A stretch of 64,000 bases of DNA from DAOUET01 sp034430155 (lineage in GTDB: Bacteria > Chloroflexota > Anaerolineae > Anaerolineales > UBA4823). Below are positions 53,267 to 62,299 of this stretch, piece after piece. The position numbers and the translations under genes are program-made. Numbering within the stretch: position 1 is the stretch's first letter; each line of letters opens with the position of its first letter. The stretch covers positions 9,860 through 73,859 of the forward strand of contig DAOUET010000059.1 of the NCBI GenBank assembly GCA_034430155.1. Direction: 5' to 3'. Under the pieces are notes generated by a model. It worked only from the letters and a program-made list of their open reading frames with translations. It made no database searches and was not told where the DNA came from.

Positions 53267-54555
53267 GTCGATTTCCGGTGAACTCGCATGTAAACCCCAG
53301 GCCTGGGCTCCAGGGTCGCACCCATGTGGGCATGTACTTTGGAGTTCATGAGTTGAAAGTGAAAGGTCTGAAGAAGGCGGGCGAGGACTAAGCGTGCTTC
53401 CATTAGCCCGAACGCTGCTCCGATGCAAGCGCGCGGTCCTCTGCCAAAGGGGATATAAGCGAAAGGTGGTTGTTTCCGACCTCGTTCGAAACGCTGCGGC
53501 AAGAAAAGGCCAGGATCTTCCCATGACTCGCCATCGCGCTGGGTCAGGTAGATAGAAACCATCAAACGCTCGCCAGCAGGCACGAGGCAGCCTTCCAGCT
53601 CCATATCCTCAGCCACTAATCGATTTCCAACATGGATGGGAGGGTACAACCGCAGGGTCTCCTTGATAACCTGGTCGAGCAGGGGCGGTTGCCAGCCGGA
53701 AGCCGCCGACGACGGGAGTTTACCCTGTAAGGCTGTGTCGAGGTCGCTCTGAAGGCGATCATAGATATCAGGATGACTGCCAAGTAGATAAAAGGTCCAG
53801 GCCAACAATGCGGTAGAAGTATCATGTCCGGCAATTAGCATGGTCAGCATCTGGTCGCGGATTCGATCATCGTCCAGACCGGCCTCAATAAGGTGGCCTA
53901 GCAAGTCCGGTTGCCCCGGGTTGGCACGCCGGGTGCGGATGATCCCGAACAGGTAGTCATCAACCTGGCGAAGCGATCGGTGGAAACCAAGCCTCGGGAT
54001 GCGCCGCGAGAGGATCCAAAACCCGGGAGAGATAAATCTAATCGCCTTAAGAATGGGCTTCCATAACCTAGGCATATCCTCCCAAAAATCCACCCCAAAC
54101 AATCCCTGCATGACGATCAGCAGGGCAATACGGCGGGATTCCACCAACATATCCCGCGTCTCCCCGTCTCCCCAGGTGCTAGTAACCCGGTCGGTCTGCT
54201 GAACCATCATCTGAGAGTACTGCGGGAGATCCCCCGAGTGCAGGGATGGTTCCATCAGTTTCCGAAGGAGGTCATGCTCCTCCCCGTTCACCACCAGAAC
54301 GCCACGCCGCAATAGCCTGGTGACCGGATCACCAGGCAGCCGCCAGTTGACTTTGTGGCGCTCAGTAACGAACACTTTGCGGGCCGAATCTGGTCCGCCG
54401 ACGACAAACGGGTGGAATCTGGGCATGGGAATGCGGAAGATGCGCCCCAACCGGTGATACATCACTCGCAGGGCGCCAAGGATGGAGCCTTCACGCAGGA
54501 TGGCGCCCAGGGCTTGGCGGCCAATTTCAGGGGTCAGTTCTGAGAGAGCTTTCAT
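53263..54555 (-). CDS. Cytochrome P450 of the carotenoid operon
   Basis: This 430-residue P450 has the oxygen-binding I-helix AGHDTSTALLAWTF, the K-helix ETLRLYPP and the heme-binding loop FGRGPRACIGAAFGLMEARL with the thiolate Cys. No membrane anchor is obvious. Its place directly before lycopene cyclase, with a 4-base overlap, suggests that it hydroxylates a carotenoid ring, as CYP175A1 does in Thermus. The product could be zeaxanthin-like or a ketocarotenoid; this is inference. No ferredoxin or reductase is encoded nearby, so electrons must come from elsewhere. The 156 bases upstream hold no gene. Confidence 0.88.
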   Translation of the reverse strand: MKALSELTPEIGRQALGAILREGSILGALRVMYHRLGRIFRIPMPRFHPFVVGGPDSARKVFVTERHKVNWRLPGDPVTRLLRRGVLVVNGEEHDLLRKLMEPSLHSGDLPQYSQMMVQQTDRVTSTWGDGETRDMLVESRRIALLIVMQGLFGVDFWEDMPRLWKPILKAIRFISPGFWILSRRIPRLGFHRSLRQVDDYLFGIIRTRRANPGQPDLLGHLIEAGLDDDRIRDQMLTMLIAGHDTSTALLAWTFYLLGSHPDIYDRLQSDLDTALQGKLPSSAASGWQPPLLDQVIKETLRLYPPIHVGNRLVAEDMELEGCLVPAGERLMVSIYLTQRDGESWEDPGLFLPQRFERGRKQPPFAYIPFGRGPRACIGAAFGLMEARLVLARLLQTFHFQLMNSKVHAHMGATLEPRPGVYMRVHRKST

Positions 54556-54711
54556 ATGGCTTCTTTATAGGCTTGCATTAGTCCAGTCTCCATCGACAAG
54601 CAGGCGGGTTACGGCCTGCCCAATCCGTCGGAATCACCCCGGATTATGATATCAAGCAGGGTATCTTTTCTTATTTCCATTTCTGTTTCCATAGAATGGT
54701 CTGGTGTGGAT

Positions 54712-55377
54712 TTAACTTCTTCGTTTTCTTACTCGATAAATGACAGCACCGATCACCGCCAGAAGGCCAGCCGTACCGGATAACAGGTATGGACCACGTC
54801 CGAAGAACAGTTGCACCTGCACCCACCAAACCGGAAAACGGAACAGGTCAGCCAGCTCAAAGACTTCCGCGCGGCCGGTATCCAGAACGTATTTACCTGG
54901 CTGACTTTCCGGGTTCCAGACGATCAGATAGTACGGTCCGGTTTCGGGCAGCAACATGTCAATGTCCTGTCGGCCCCAGTAATTGGTTTGGGTAAAGGGT
55001 TCAAAAAAATCATCGGTGACTTTGGGCAGAAAAATCAGGTCGCCGAGATCCTCGGGATGTTCGGGCGGGAGCTGGTCGTGGTCGGCTTCGGGGAGGCCTG
55101 GACCAAAAAGTACCATCGTGACGGCATAATTTTCAAGACCTTTAACCGCAGGGATTTGCATGCCTGCATGAAGTTGCTGACCCGCCTTGCCTTCGAAAGT
55201 GTAAACATCAACTTCGCCCGTTTTGAGGTCACGGTAGAAGGCGTAGGAGGTGCTTAGGTTTGGGATGACGGTGGTTGCTTCGTTACCCCAGATGGGATAG
55301 TGAGCCGATGCGGAAGATGTGGGCAGGAATGCGATAAGGCTGAATGCTACGAACAACAAAGTGCGAAGCTGATTCAT
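54712..55377 (-). CDS. Exported membrane-anchored protein of the carotenoid operon, unknown
   Basis: This 221-residue protein has a signal peptide (LRTLLFVAFSLIAFLPTSSASA), an extracytoplasmic beta-rich domain (about 25-185) and a C-terminal membrane anchor (PYLLSGTAGLLAVIGAVIY) with a basic tail. Stretches such as DVYTFEGKAGQQLHAGMQIP and ETGPYYLIVWNPESQPGKYV resemble pre-peptidase-like beta sandwiches. I do not recognise it further. The frame extends upstream into the preceding gene, but MNQLRTLL at 55377 is the natural start and the previous stop is 1 base away, so the two are coupled. Confidence 0.75.
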   Translation of the reverse strand: MNQLRTLLFVAFSLIAFLPTSSASAHYPIWGNEATTVIPNLSTSYAFYRDLKTGEVDVYTFEGKAGQQLHAGMQIPAVKGLENYAVTMVLFGPGLPEADHDQLPPEHPEDLGDLIFLPKVTDDFFEPFTQTNYWGRQDIDMLLPETGPYYLIVWNPESQPGKYVLDTGRAEVFELADLFRFPVWWVQVQLFFGRGPYLLSGTAGLLAVIGAVIYRVRKRRS

Positions 55378-55378
55378 T

Positions 55379-56008
55379 TCAGCCTGCTTCCCAAATTTGA
55401 TGAAAATTTTTGCCGTTGATTTCAAGTTCGATGTTGTTATCGCGGTCAATGTTGAGTTTGCCAGTGTTGCCGGCGTTGTCGTTAAAGTTGAGGAAACCAT
55501 AGGCGCGGATGCGCGTGCGACCGATGAGCGAGAGGGCGAGTTCGCTGGTGAGGACGCCAGTCAGTTCTGCGGTGTAATCGCCCGACTTGAAATAAAATTT
55601 TGACGGAGCGGGCATGCCGAGTCCTCGCAGGCCGACGGTGGTGCCAGTGATTTCTTCTCGGCCAGTGAAGGTGCTTCCGTCGGGCAGGGTGGCGATGTAG
55701 GAAATTTTGTTAGTCGGTGAACTGGATTCGAGTTTGGCTGAGACGAGCGCCCCCGTGTTGGGATCGGGTTCGGAGATTTCGTCGCCAGCAGAGTTGAAGC
55801 GCGGCTGATAGTAGGCGCGCCCGAACGATGTGGAGGCGGTCACGGCGTACATCGCGATGCGGGCGACGGCTTGGTCTGTTTTGCCATCGGCGAGCATGGC
55901 TGATACGGGCATGAGCCATTGGGTCTTATGCATGCGCCGGACGACGTAGCCAAGCAGGGTGATTCCCTCGGGCGGAAGTTCATAACGGGTAAGGTCTGTT
56001 TGGTACAT
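55379..56008 (-). CDS. Unknown protein of the carotenoid operon
   Basis: This 209-residue protein has no signal peptide or membrane helix. It looks beta-rich, with many short polar strands (TFTGREEITGTTVGLRGLG, SGDYTAELTGVLTSE, IRAYGFLNFNDN, LNIDRDNNIELEING), a barrel- or jelly-roll-like pattern. I recognise no family. The start at 56008 is chosen because GGAG lies 6 bases upstream; two further ATGs lie before it. It is tightly spaced with the exported protein gene that follows. Binding a carotenoid or lipid would fit its context but is a guess. Confidence 0.7.
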   Translation of the reverse strand: MYQTDLTRYELPPEGITLLGYVVRRMHKTQWLMPVSAMLADGKTDQAVARIAMYAVTASTSFGRAYYQPRFNSAGDEISEPDPNTGALVSAKLESSSPTNKISYIATLPDGSTFTGREEITGTTVGLRGLGMPAPSKFYFKSGDYTAELTGVLTSELALSLIGRTRIRAYGFLNFNDNAGNTGKLNIDRDNNIELEINGKNFHQIWEAG

Positions 56009-56060
56009 TGTCATCTCCATTTAACGGAAGCAGGCTAAAGGCCAAGATTTAAGGCTGCGC

Positions 56061-57281
56061 TTAATCGGCGACAGAGACGGGCGCAGTTTGAGTCTGTTTA
56101 AACATGGAAATAATGGGGTGATTGTATATCGTCATCCATACATACACACTTAGTCCAGCCAGAACGATAAAGCTAAATAACCCGGGTGCCCAATTCCCGA
56201 TACTGGCAAGCAGCACACCTCCCAGGGTCGGGGCAAGCACCCGGGTCAGGCTTTCAATAGACGTCGAGAGACCCAGGATACCGCCGATCTCCTGGGCGGC
56301 GACGGTTTTCGTCAGGGTGCTGGAAAGGATAGTATTCAAGAGACCGCCGGCCATAGCCATTGGAGCCAGGATGAAAAGCAGTGTGGCTACAGAGGGAGTT
56401 AGGGCCCACCCAAGCATGCAGAGCGCCATGATCGCCACGCTGATGGAAATCAAGATGTCTTCGCGCACTCGGCTGGTCAGGCGACCGATCAGATAACCCT
56501 GGGTGAAGACCGAGAGTATGCCGACGTAAGTCAGAATGTACCCGGTTTGCGTCGCAGATAGGTTGAAGCGGGTCAAAGCATACAGCGAGAAGATGGTTTG
56601 GAAGATGGCAAAGGCTAACCCGAAAAAGAAGCGTGTAATCAGTAACGAGCCAGTAAAGGGACGCTGGAGGGCGGTCACCAGGGAAGAAATGTTGATGCCT
56701 GTTTTTACTACTGAAAAAGCAGCGCGCTGGTCGAGGGTGAGGGATTCAGGCAGCCACAAGTAGACTATCAGCAGATTGGCTAGTGATAGCGCCGCGGCCG
56801 CGAAGGCAGGTACGGCGTAACCCCACTGGCTGAGAACCCCGCCAGTCACTGGCCCGATGATGAATCCCAGCCCGAAGGCTGCCCCGATCATCCCCAATCC
56901 TCTGGCACGGCTCTTTTCGTCGGTCACATCGGAGATGTAAGCCTGTGCCACGCTCAGGTTACCGCCGGTCAATCCATCCAGCATGCGGCTGGCGAACAGC
57001 ATCCAGAGCGAACGAGCGAATCCGAGCAGCAAGAAGCCAATAAAAGTCCCCAGGATGCTGATAAGCAGAATCGGGCGGCGCCCGTAGCGATCGGAAAGAC
57101 GGCCGAGCGAAGGAGCGCCAATAAGCTGCATGGCTGCGTAGGATGCGACCAACAACCCGGTCACAGTTCCATTGGCATTGAATGTATTTGCGAAGTATGG
57201 CAGTAGCGGCAGGATCAGACTGAAGCCGAGCAGGTCGATGAAGACGACCATAAAAATCGACGCAAGAGGTTTATTTTTCAT
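56061..57281 (-). CDS. MFS transporter (TetA/TCR-like)
   Basis: This 406-residue transporter has 12 predicted helices. The loop 2-3 motif GRLSDRYGRRPILL and motif C-like GAAFGLGFIIGPVTGG place it in the drug:H+ antiporter group with 12 helices. It would export a small molecule using the proton gradient. Within the carotenoid operon it may move a pigment precursor or a toxic intermediate, or simply be carried along. Real substrates cannot be inferred. The neighbouring genes are 40 and 86 bases away on the same strand. Confidence 0.85.
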   Translation of the reverse strand: MKNKPLASIFMVVFIDLLGFSLILPLLPYFANTFNANGTVTGLLVASYAAMQLIGAPSLGRLSDRYGRRPILLISILGTFIGFLLLGFARSLWMLFASRMLDGLTGGNLSVAQAYISDVTDEKSRARGLGMIGAAFGLGFIIGPVTGGVLSQWGYAVPAFAAAALSLANLLIVYLWLPESLTLDQRAAFSVVKTGINISSLVTALQRPFTGSLLITRFFFGLAFAIFQTIFSLYALTRFNLSATQTGYILTYVGILSVFTQGYLIGRLTSRVREDILISISVAIMALCMLGWALTPSVATLLFILAPMAMAGGLLNTILSSTLTKTVAAQEIGGILGLSTSIESLTRVLAPTLGGVLLASIGNWAPGLFSFIVLAGLSVYVWMTIYNHPIISMFKQTQTAPVSVAD

Positions 57282-57367
57282 TGGATGTTTTTCTATCAGA
57301 TAATCAAGGTGAAAGTTGTCTGTTTTTGAGCAAGCTTAAAGTTCCGGTTTGCCCTTCAATCTTTGAA

Positions 57368-58234
57368 TTATTTGCCTTCAATTGGGGGACGAAATGGCGC
57401 AGCCAATGGATAATCCACCGGCGCCGGGCGGGCCTTGGGATTGATCTGCATCCACATTAGCTTACCAATCATAGACATGGCGCGCCAGCCGCGCATCACG
57501 TGGTATTCGATGAATTCCTTCCGGTTGGTTTCGAGCAGTTTCACCAACTCTGCTGCCGGGATAGCCGGTGGGATCGCCAGCGCCTTGAGCACCATCGGCA
57601 TGTTTTTCATGGTCTCTTTCACCCGCTCGCCGACAACCTCCTCTACCACCAACATGTCGGTCAGCATCATGCCAGGACTGAAGCCGATGATTTGGATACC
57701 GGTCCCTTTGTACTCGGCTGCCAGTGTGCGGGTATAGGAGGTGACCCAGGCCTTGCTCGCAGCGTATAAACCTGAAGGTGTGGCAGCTTTCAGATTTGAG
57801 CCACGCCCATAGATGTTTACGATCATACCCTGCTTCAACGGCAGCATCACGGACAAGGCAGCCTGGGTGCCATTGAAGACCCCCAGGCAGTTGGTCTTGA
57901 AGGTGAGCAGGGCTTCTTCAGGCGGGAAATCAATCACACTACCAGCCACGGGCGTGTAACCTGCATTGTTGATCCAGATATCGATATGGCCATTCCATTG
58001 GAAAGCCTTGCGGGCAAGCTCGTACACTTGATCCGCTACCGAGACGTCGCAGGCGTACCCGTAGACTGATCCCAGTGACTTGAGTTCTTCCACTGGGTTA
58101 TCCGTCGCCGCCTGTGAACGCCCGGAAAGGACCACCTTCACCCCTACACGCAGCAGTTCCTGTGCAATGGCAAAGCCGAACCCACGGGTAGAACCGGTAA
58201 CGACTGCTACTTTTCCCTTCAGATTATTCGTCAT
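57368..58234 (-). CDS. Short-chain dehydrogenase/reductase
   Basis: This 288-residue SDR has the NAD(P)-binding TGSTRGFGFAIA, the structural NNAG and the catalytic YAASK (Tyr-x3-Lys) with an upstream Ser region. The C-terminal 60 residues (GWRAMSMIGKLMWMQINP) may associate with the membrane. It oxidises or reduces an alcohol or ketone. In the carotenoid operon it could act on hydroxylated rings made by the P450, giving keto groups, or on an apocarotenoid; this is inference. It is 28 bases from the preceding membrane-protein gene. Confidence 0.85.
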   Translation of the reverse strand: MTNNLKGKVAVVTGSTRGFGFAIAQELLRVGVKVVLSGRSQAATDNPVEELKSLGSVYGYACDVSVADQVYELARKAFQWNGHIDIWINNAGYTPVAGSVIDFPPEEALLTFKTNCLGVFNGTQAALSVMLPLKQGMIVNIYGRGSNLKAATPSGLYAASKAWVTSYTRTLAAEYKGTGIQIIGFSPGMMLTDMLVVEEVVGERVKETMKNMPMVLKALAIPPAIPAAELVKLLETNRKEFIEYHVMRGWRAMSMIGKLMWMQINPKARPAPVDYPLAAPFRPPIEGK

Positions 58235-58262
58235 AGGTATTTCCCATGCAATTTAAAGTACT

Positions 58263-59282
58263 CTATGTCTGGTCAATGGGGACCTCCGGCAATGCGGTCC
58301 TTCCAAACAACTTCGTTATCCCTGAAACCGCCAGGAACATTCCATATAACAGGAATACGACCAGGTAGTCCAGCAGCGGGATGCGCAAGATCTCATGAAT
58401 ACTTGCCAGGCGGCCCATAAAAGCATATATACCGAACACAAGGATGATGTACGAGGCGCCTACCAGCCACTTCGTACGGGTGCTGAAGCCCAAGCCGTAC
58501 ATTTGGGTGAGCAAGATCATCGCGGCGAAACCAAAAGCGAACATGGGCCATAATGCGTTACCCTGCAAGATGGCTACCAGAACCGCGTGAATCAGGACAA
58601 ATACTTCCAGGATGACTGTCCACCACTTATTGAGATGAGCGCGGTTGAAGATCAGCGCCGACTGGACGAATAACATAAACATGTAGAAAAAACCAGCCAG
58701 ATGACCGGCCGTTCCCTCGGTTGGGTGGTACCAGAAGGTGTAAATAATCGCCCATGAGAACAGGTAACCGTGATATTCGCGAACGATCTTTATGAACTGA
58801 TGGTGAAATTTGATCTTTTTCCCAAATATCAATCCCCGGCGAGGAGTTTCAAGAATGAGAATGACCATCAGTATCAACGCAACTGAGCCCAGGGCGGAGA
58901 TTTCAGGTACATCCTGGGCAAGACCGTCGTACCATATGCGTGACTGCACCAGGTGCAGGAGAACGAAACTGACATTGGTAATAATCATCGCCCAATTGAA
59001 CCAGCGCAGGTTGTTGGCATATTTGGGCTTTTCCCGTTTTGCCAGTGAAATGATCACCCAGGCGATCAAGTTGTGCAGGGCATAGCTGACCCAGGCTGTC
59101 AGGCGAGAAAGCGCTGTCGGATCAACCAAGCGCCATGGGTAGGCAAACGGGACGGTTTTTCCGATGATTTCAAAGCCAGCCAGCCCTTCCGCGGTCCAGG
59201 CAATGATGACGGTCAGCACTGCCGAAGCGAATATACCGGCCAATAGGATGTTTGGAAAGGATGACGAGTTTCTATTTAACAC
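58263..59282 (-). CDS. Polytopic membrane protein of the carotenoid operon, unknown
   Basis: This 339-residue protein has about ten membrane helices. Short loops carry histidines (KIKFHHQFIKIVREYHGYLF, YTFWYHPTEGTAGHLAGFFY) that could bind metal or heme. I recognise no family with certainty. It lies 12 bases after the CarH-like gene and 28 bases before the SDR gene. A histidine-bearing membrane protein in a light-induced pigment operon could be a desaturase-like or hydroxylase-like enzyme, or a photoreceptor-associated protein, but the classic fatty-acid-hydroxylase His boxes are not clearly present. Confidence 0.75.
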   Translation of the reverse strand: MLNRNSSSFPNILLAGIFASAVLTVIIAWTAEGLAGFEIIGKTVPFAYPWRLVDPTALSRLTAWVSYALHNLIAWVIISLAKREKPKYANNLRWFNWAMIITNVSFVLLHLVQSRIWYDGLAQDVPEISALGSVALILMVILILETPRRGLIFGKKIKFHHQFIKIVREYHGYLFSWAIIYTFWYHPTEGTAGHLAGFFYMFMLFVQSALIFNRAHLNKWWTVILEVFVLIHAVLVAILQGNALWPMFAFGFAAMILLTQMYGLGFSTRTKWLVGASYIILVFGIYAFMGRLASIHEILRIPLLDYLVVFLLYGMFLAVSGITKLFGRTALPEVPIDQT

Positions 59283-59294
59283 AGGTTATTCCTT

Positions 59295-60659
59295 TCATTG
59301 GTTGGATAAGGCCAAAGGCGTAAATCCTGGCTGATGGGTTGCCTCATCCTGAGTTATGTAGGAATCAATCCAATCGATAATGGGAGCGCCGGTCTTTCCC
59401 ATCATATTCCTGATAACATGGCTGTAAGCAGCCAGATAGGGCATGAGCCTCTCCCCGGGGATATTGTGACCGGTGAGCAAATGTTTAACCCATTCCAGGT
59501 CGGCTTCCAGATAAGCAGGATCACCTAACTCCAACGCGGCAGTGAGTCCGTTGCCAAAGAAAGCGTTGGCCACATTGATATATTCGGTAGGCAGGTGAGC
59601 TTCCTGCAGGTTTTCGTACAAAGCGATCTCGATGAGCGAGCGCTTCTCCCGGTACAATCCAACCAACTCTTGATAGGTTTTATCCGTGCGTACCACGGTT
59701 GAGAATGGTGTGGGAGCGGAAACCAACCGTTCGATCGGCTGTACGGCCCCGTCCAGGCTTTCTCCCAAGAAATAAGCCGGGATGCGCTCACGTATTTTGG
59801 GAACCCGGTTGAAGATAAGTCCACCGTAGGCGATCGTGGCTTTCTGCTCTTGGAGGGCCAGAGCTGCGGACTGTAAAGTAGCAGCAGTGGTGAGTCGCTG
59901 CGCGGCGAGTACGATCAGGTTGGGTCGTATAGCCGCGGCGGTTTCCTCCAGCCGCTCGATGGGGACGCTGGCCCCTAAATAAACAACCTCCAGCCCTCGA
60001 CAGCGCAGCAGCAAGCTAAGCAGCAAAACAGAGAAGGTGTGCCACTCGTCAGGTGGACAGCCAACAAGCACGGTTTGCTGGCGGGTTGGGCGGGGTGTGG
60101 CCGCGAGGAGCGCCTCAAGACGGCGGATAGCCAATTCAGAGGCGAAATGTTCCTGCTGGACGGTGACCTTGCCGGAATACCATTTTTCGCCAATATGCCT
60201 TAATCCAGATTGAAGAATTTCGGAGCATACGGTCTCAACCTGGTATAAGGCGAATCCTTGGTTTAATATCTCCACTGCCTTGATTTCATCAAAATCCAGG
60301 CTGGCTTCCAGCCATTTTTGGCGGAGGATTTCTATGGGTGTGTCAGCAACAGGCAAGAAGTCAGTAGCAGGAGGGGCGACCTTCGGTGAATATTCCGCCA
60401 GCGGGTCGCGCCCTGCATTGATGATCTCCTTCCATAGTCCAACTGCCCGGCTGATGCTAAGACCCTCCGCCTGTCGCGCTCTCAACCATTTCACCGTTTC
60501 GATATCGTACTCTGAATAAAGCCGTTGGCCACCGGGTGTGCGCTGGGGCATAGGTAATCCGTAGCGGCGTTCCCAGGCGCGCAGAAGGTCGGCCGTGAGG
60601 CCAGTCTCTTTCATAACGGCTTTTAAGTTATAGGCGGGGGTTTGGCTGATGATGGGCAT
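59295..60659 (-). CDS. carH: CarH/LitR-like B12-dependent photoreceptor repressor
   Basis: This 454-residue regulator has a MerR-type DNA-binding domain (about 8-80, AWERRYGLPMPQRTPGGQRLYS), a helical bundle with the light-sensing signature W160-x9-E170-H171 (KWYSGKVTVQQEHF), and a B12-binding Rossmann domain (about 195-310, VLVGCPPDEWHTF with His207 as likely ligand). In CarH, dark adenosylcobalamin-bound tetramers repress carotenoid genes and light breaks them. A C-terminal extension of about 135 residues (320-454) has no counterpart in typical CarH. It is the third gene of the operon it presumably controls, 27 bases after crtI. Confidence 0.9.
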   Translation of the reverse strand: MPIISQTPAYNLKAVMKETGLTADLLRAWERRYGLPMPQRTPGGQRLYSEYDIETVKWLRARQAEGLSISRAVGLWKEIINAGRDPLAEYSPKVAPPATDFLPVADTPIEILRQKWLEASLDFDEIKAVEILNQGFALYQVETVCSEILQSGLRHIGEKWYSGKVTVQQEHFASELAIRRLEALLAATPRPTRQQTVLVGCPPDEWHTFSVLLLSLLLRCRGLEVVYLGASVPIERLEETAAAIRPNLIVLAAQRLTTAATLQSAALALQEQKATIAYGGLIFNRVPKIRERIPAYFLGESLDGAVQPIERLVSAPTPFSTVVRTDKTYQELVGLYREKRSLIEIALYENLQEAHLPTEYINVANAFFGNGLTAALELGDPAYLEADLEWVKHLLTGHNIPGERLMPYLAAYSHVIRNMMGKTGAPIIDWIDSYITQDEATHQPGFTPLALSNQ

Positions 60660-60686
60660 CGATTACCTTCTGGCCGAAGATATCGG

Positions 60687-62225
60687 CTATACCTGCGTTG
60701 GGAGGGAAACTGGGCGGATGATTCGCCGCTCATTATACTGCCCGAATTCCTTAATTATCCTTTCAGTGGTCAGCTTTGCGGAAAGCAGCACGATCGGCAG
60801 CCCCGTTCCGGGATGGGTGCTCGCCCCAGCGAAGTATAGGTTCTTATAACGCGCGTGGCGATTCTGGGGACGCAGGTAGCCAACCTGTTTGAAGTTATGG
60901 CTCAGCCCGAAAGCAGCCCCTTTCTCCAGGTTGAATTGTTCTTTCCAGTCGAGCGGCGTATAGACGATTTCGAACTTGATGTGCTGATCGAGGTCTCTTA
61001 CACCCATCTGGTTGGAAAGCCGCTCGAAGACAGTCTTACGGGCACGATGGACCATAGCATCCCAATCCTGGCCGCGGCTTGCGTCAAGGTGTCCCACCGG
61101 GAGGAGAACTACCAGCGTATCCTGACCGGTGGGGGCAGAAGATGGGTCGGTGCGGGCGGGCGCATGCAGGTAGAACGACGGCTTGGCGGGTAAGGTATGT
61201 TCGTTGAAGATGCGGTCGAATGAGGTTTTGTAGTCGCCCGCCAGAAAAACGTTGTGGTGGCCGATCTCAGGATAAACCTCATCCACACCCCAATAGAACA
61301 TGATGGTCGAGCAGGTGTATTTCTTGTTCTCCAGAGACTTACCTTCGGCGACATCGGGCAGCAGGTTTTTGTAAATATAGGGTAGATCTGCGTTACCCAC
61401 AAACAGGTCCGCCGTAAGGGTTCTCCCATCTTCGAGCTCTAGGTGGGTCACCTGATCTCCCTCTACTTTCAGTTGTTTCACCGGGGTGTTGTACACAAAC
61501 CGGACGTCCAGTTTCTCGGCGATGGCGGTCAGCGTCTCGATGACCCGGTACATCCCGCCCATTGGATACCACACGCCTCCAGCCAGTTCCGTGTACTGGA
61601 GCAGGGAGTAAGTGGCCGGGGCGTCGTAAGGGCTGAGACCAAGGTACATATTCTGGAAGGTAAATGCGGCCTTCAGTCGAGGATCGTTGAAGTAGGAGCC
61701 AATATTGTGGTAATGCTTGGTCAACGCCTTAAGCTGGAATAACAGCGGCAGGTTGGCAGGGCTGAAGTATTGGAAGATATTGTAAAAATTCCGCCCAACG
61801 AACTTTTCAAGGGAAACCCGGTAATGTTTGTTGCCCTCGGCCATATACCGCAGAAAGCCATCGAAGGCGTTTTCCTCGATGGCATCCAGCTGCAGCTGCA
61901 TCTTAAGTAGATCGGCGGTTAATTGCAGGCTGAGACCACCGCTAAAGCGGACAGTATAGGTCGGGTCGATGCGGCGTAGGTCGAGGTGGTCTTCCATACG
62001 CTCGCCCAGAGCCGCATAGGTTTCGGCGAACACTTCGGGCATCAGGAACAGCGTGGGGCCGATGTCGAAGCGGTGTCCATCCCGGACAATCTGGTTACAT
62101 CGGCCTCCAGGCTGCTGATTTTTTTCGATGACGGTGACCTGGAATCCGTTCCGGGCGAGGCGAGCTGCGGCAGCGATTCCGCCGATACCCGCACCAATAA
62201 CGATGGCGGTTGGTTGAGATGTCAT
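60687..62225 (-). CDS. crtI: Phytoene desaturase (CrtI type)
   Basis: This 512-residue flavoenzyme has the N-terminal FAD-binding GAGIGGIAAAARLARNGFQV, followed by the acidic GG-motif EKNQQPGGRC. The C-terminal signature GASTHPGTGLPIVLLSAKLT is that of CrtI-type carotenoid desaturases. It converts phytoene to lycopene in several FAD-dependent steps at the membrane. GGAGG lies 6 bases before the ATG. The next gene upstream is phytoene synthase (75-base gap). Desaturation number (neurosporene or lycopene) cannot be read directly, but a cyclase in the operon argues for lycopene. Confidence 0.94.
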   Translation of the reverse strand: MTSQPTAIVIGAGIGGIAAAARLARNGFQVTVIEKNQQPGGRCNQIVRDGHRFDIGPTLFLMPEVFAETYAALGERMEDHLDLRRIDPTYTVRFSGGLSLQLTADLLKMQLQLDAIEENAFDGFLRYMAEGNKHYRVSLEKFVGRNFYNIFQYFSPANLPLLFQLKALTKHYHNIGSYFNDPRLKAAFTFQNMYLGLSPYDAPATYSLLQYTELAGGVWYPMGGMYRVIETLTAIAEKLDVRFVYNTPVKQLKVEGDQVTHLELEDGRTLTADLFVGNADLPYIYKNLLPDVAEGKSLENKKYTCSTIMFYWGVDEVYPEIGHHNVFLAGDYKTSFDRIFNEHTLPAKPSFYLHAPARTDPSSAPTGQDTLVVLLPVGHLDASRGQDWDAMVHRARKTVFERLSNQMGVRDLDQHIKFEIVYTPLDWKEQFNLEKGAAFGLSHNFKQVGYLRPQNRHARYKNLYFAGASTHPGTGLPIVLLSAKLTTERIIKEFGQYNERRIIRPVSLPTQV

Positions 62226-62299
62226 GTTAATCCTCCGTAATGGATGATCTTATCTTTACATTTGAAAGGCGCGCGGTATTCAGTGCCTCTCACATTGGC

